DNA from: Paramecium tetraurelia
Taxonomy: Eukaryota > Ciliophora > Oligohymenophorea > Peniculida > Parameciidae
Assembly: GCF_000165425.1 (NCBI RefSeq)
Contig: NW_001799411.1
Span: forward strand, 385,769-449,768
Reading direction: 5' to 3'
Length of the DNA: 64,000 bases
How positions within the stretch are numbered: the first letter of the stretch is position 1; the number at the start of each line of letters is the position of its first letter. The translations under genes and the position numbers were made by a program. The notes below the pieces were generated by a model. That model saw nothing but the letters and a program-made list of their open reading frames with translations, did no database searches and was not told where the DNA came from. Below are positions 61,480 through 64,000 of the stretch, one piece after another.

Positions 61480-62473
61480 ATGAGAAATGAATCAAACCCC
61501 TTTTGGAATTAAGACATTATGGTCAATTTTGGAGCAGACAACTTGTATTTGGACTAAACATTCATCATTAACGAAAACCCCATACCCATGTTGCCTAGAG
61601 CAATTAGGGAAGGACGTACACTCTGTTGGATTTAATGCATCTATTATCTCATCAAACTCTTCGTTACTCTATCCTATTATCAAGAAATAGCGGAACCTAC
61701 TTTCAGTTTACTTATTTTAGTTATGGGCTTACACGATGTGATTAACATTCTTCACTATCTAATAATAGGGTATGTGCATCTCCATAATACTAGAATTTTG
61801 ACCTAGTATATTAGTACTATTGACGTAGAGAACTTCAATAGGTAATTCAATTTACTCTCTCTTAACTCTTCCATAACCTAAATGATCATTCAAGAATTTT
61901 TAAGTTATTATCGTCCATTGAATGGACTTCTCATTATAGATATCATTGAAAAAAAATCCTTCTATTTTAATTGTATTTCCATTAAATTATTACACTACTT
62001 CATCTCCATATATACTCTAGTCACTATACTATTCATTTTCACCGAAATCCCGTTACTTGTTCAACTATATATTGTACTCTTAGTTATTTATTGGTTTATT
62101 CCTATTCTTATGTGCTTTGTTTGGCCATTTTTGATGCTTTGGTTTATTGTATTGAGACAAGAATTAAATTATTAATAAAATAGGAGCATGATAATTAGTT
62201 TCTATGATTAATTACAAAACATTAAATTTAGAATTCTAAAGGAAAAACGTCCTTCAATGTAATAAAATGATTGGTATTTATATATACTAATGTAGCCCCA
62301 TTTGTTACTAGCAAATTAATGAATCCCACAGTGTTATTCAATTGCCTTGCCATCAAGAACACTACTTTCATGCAGAATGTTGCAGATAATGGTTAGGAAG
62401 AGATCCACGTTGTCCATTATGTAGACATGGATTAGAGTAACCAAAGGAGATGGTACCACTTGAGTTCATTTGA
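61480..62473 (+). CDS. Multi-pass membrane RING-H2-type E3 ubiquitin ligase, 323 residues
   Basis: ATG 61480-61482, one 22-nt intron (62274-62295), TGA 62471-62473. Several membrane spans (YYLIKLFVTLSYYQ; SLLILVMGLHDVINILHYLI; YTLVTILFIFTEIPLLVQLY; VIYWFIPILMCFVWPFLMLW) are followed by a cytosolic C-terminal RING. It reads CPICYQQI, then QLPCHQEHYFHAECCRQWL, then RCPLCRHGLE, with Cys/His spacing of a RING-H2 finger. The intron falls just before the first RING cysteine, so the finger is complete only after splicing. Such proteins ubiquitylate membrane substrates; target unknown. Confidence 0.9.
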
Positions 62474-62502
62474 ATATATTTACTAATTAATAATTTATTA
62501 AA

Positions 62503-63098
62503 ATGTAGGATGCTTAAGACAAGTTAGAATTACATTCAAAACTCTTGAAATACCCTCCATTCTACACGTAAATTAACACTATAAAGTACTTAGCTTATAA
62601 GATCATAAAGAGACTAGAAAGAAGCAGATAACTTAATGGAGTGAGATTGTACATCTCTACTTTCAATCACATAAAATTTTGGAATCCTCTATTAGCGAAA
62701 TTCTTAATTTTCCCATATTTTAAGATTCATCATCTGGAATAATTAAGAAATTAGATTCTTCAGAAATTAAAGAAATACTTAATTAAATGGCACAATTAGG
62801 ATCTATAGAATGGAAAAATGATTAAAATTTCACTGTGAATTTAGTCAGTCCATTCGAGTTGGCTGATGCAATCTATGCTTGGGCTAAGGAGAAAAAATTG
62901 ATTGGCTACACTGAGACATTAAGAGGAATTACTGAGGGAAGCCAGACTGATGAATCTAAAAGTAAAATTGGTTATCAATATATAGAATTTTATAATTTAC
63001 CTTAAGAGTAGATTCTCAAGGCATGCTTAATTCTAGAAGAAACAGGAAGATGTTAGGTTTATGAATTTGATGGCTTGTATAGTATCAAATTTATATGA
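62503..63098 (+). CDS. VPS25: ESCRT-II subunit VPS25
   Basis: ATG 62503-62505, introns 62568-62593 (26 nt) and 62962-62985 (24 nt), TGA 63096-63098; 181 residues versus about 176 in human VPS25. The N-terminal KYPPFYTLQDHKETRKKQIT matches the PPFFTLQ-NxxTRxKQL box that contacts VPS22/VPS36. It is followed by WSEIVHLYFQSHKI and the two winged-helix domains (SSEIKEILNQMAQLGSIEW; DAIYAWAKEKKLIGYTETL; ILKACLILEETGRCQVYEF). ESCRT-II recruits ESCRT-III on endosomes in multivesicular-body sorting. The tandem neighbour upstream is a RING ubiquitin ligase, 30 bp away; ubiquitin-linked membrane sorting is a shared theme but co-regulation is not shown. Confidence 0.95.
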
Positions 63099-63370
63099 TT
63101 ATCTTATTTTATATGAAATTTTTACACAAACTCATATATAATCAAAGGAATAATTTATAATAATTCAAATCGTGCAATTATGACTTTTTATAATTTATTT
63201 ATCCGTGTAACTTGATTATGATTAATCATTTTATATAAAGTAGTTGGTCATTCAATCAACCAGAACTGATATAATATCTATACATATAGTGCGTCTCTAG
63301 AATTAATTATAAATTTATCAATTATGAGTAAATTTATATTTATTAATTCAATTAGAGAATACTATTTCTA

Positions 63371-63851
63371 TCAAAACTACTATTAGATTTTTATCTTAAT
63401 TCCCTAAGATTAAATGTAAGAATTTACTTTCTTGAATTCTTAAAGATTCTTGATATTAATGTATTTAAATATAATTACTTAAGAGGAAAAATCATTTTTA
63501 TTATATGATTCATAGACACCTTGTAAAATTTAATACAGGTTTTGTTTAGTTAGCTATTTTTAATAAATCTGGATCCTTTTTAAATTAAATAATAATTGCT
63601 CTTATAACAGTTACACAATTAATTCCAAATTCATTGCGGTACATTTAGGGTATTTTGAAAGAATTCTTGCATCATGTAATAAAACTTGAAGCATTTCTAT
63701 TTTTGTATTAAGAATTACAAGAATTTGTACAAAAATTAATTATAAGTTGATTATTAATAATTTTTACTATTCCTCTATTGAATTAATATCTCTAAAAGAA
63801 ACAAAATAATGACATTTATGAAAGCTGATCAAAATAAAATTTTTACTACAT
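63371..63851 (-). CDS. Uncharacterised helical protein, 152 residues
   Basis: ATG 63849-63851, one 22-nt intron (63792-63813), TGA 63371-63373. The product (starting QQKFYFDQLSQIDINSIEEQ) is predicted mostly helical with no membrane span, containing LQVLLHDARILSKYPKCTAM and EQLLFNLKRIQIYQKQLTKQ. Coding character is good down to about 63510; the last 40 residues (IIFKYINIKNLQEFKK) are more AT-driven. No domain recognised. Confidence 0.55.
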
Positions 63852-64000
63852 GATAAGAAATAAAAATGAGAAAAAAAAATGATCCTTACATATTGTTAGT
63901 GCTTCAACTCTAGCATCATTGATTATATATAAAACAAGCAACTCGAATAACGAAAGATATTGACTTGGTGTTAAAATACTTTAATATAATTTTGATAAGA

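Noticed and set aside
1-64000. Standard genetic code with many short bacterial-like or broken genes
   Set aside because: In-frame TAA/TAG occur at Gln positions of recognisable proteins (cyclophilin, DPH2, VPS25, dynein), while TGA always ends them; pseudogenisation of every gene is not credible.
1-64000. tRNA, rRNA, CRISPR, insertion-sequence or telomeric repeats
   Set aside because: I looked for cloverleaf boxes, regular direct repeats with spacers, terminal inverted repeats and C4A2/C3A3-type telomere repeats and saw none I could support.

Overview
The window is ciliate macronuclear DNA, almost certainly Paramecium. Protein-coding frames are full of in-frame TAA and TAG codons that fall where glutamine fits, and only TGA works as a stop. 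The DNA is AT-rich. Genes are interrupted by tiny introns (mostly 18-31 nt, GT...AG, typically GTA...TAG). Spacers are very short: 7 bp between one convergent pair and 13 and 16 bp between two divergent pairs. An 8.1 kb cysteine-periodic surface-antigen gene of the Paramecium type is present. Under the standard code most genes look shattered, so the models below come from TGA-only frames with the introns removed by eye.

Left part (1-26.4 kb) is dense housekeeping and cytoskeletal sequence: the 3' part of an EMAP-like WD40 gene; a coiled-coil gene; a tentative membrane gene; a group I truncated haemoglobin; another coiled-coil gene; a DHHC palmitoyltransferase; a degenerate Ras-like GTPase; a THUMP (Tan1-type) protein; a TPR protein; a B-box-like protein; a multi-pass membrane protein; a CXC/tesmin-type protein; a coiled-coil gene; a membrane-anchored lysine-rich protein; an AGC-type kinase; a small CxxC protein; a zinc-ribbon membrane protein; cyclophilin; UMP-CMP kinase; and a 691-residue coiled-coil protein.

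Middle (26.7-43.5 kb): the surface-antigen gene on the minus strand, with signal peptide, 228-bp repeats, a C-terminal GPI-type tail and two apparent frameshifts; a gene-poor AT-rich stretch; a ciliate-type membrane protein; a pseudogene-like fragment; a 998-residue acidic/coiled-coil/Q-rich protein with a 25-glutamine tract mostly encoded by TAA/TAG; and a GT4-type glycosyltransferase.

Right part (43.5-64 kb): a 10.5 kb dynein heavy chain in which AAA1 has lost its nucleotide-binding motifs, a membrane protein, a possible pseudokinase, DPH2 of diphthamide synthesis, two degenerate minus-strand loci, a RING membrane protein, VPS25 of ESCRT-II, and a short unknown gene.

The genes do not form operons. 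The recurring themes are cilia/cytoskeleton (EML-like, dynein, many coiled coils), membrane traffic and the cell surface (DHHC enzyme, RING proteins, VPS25, antigen), and translation-factor/tRNA modification (THUMP protein, DPH2). The most interesting item is the dynein heavy chain with a dead-looking AAA1 site at 43565-54017. No tRNA, rRNA, CRISPR or transposon was recognised.
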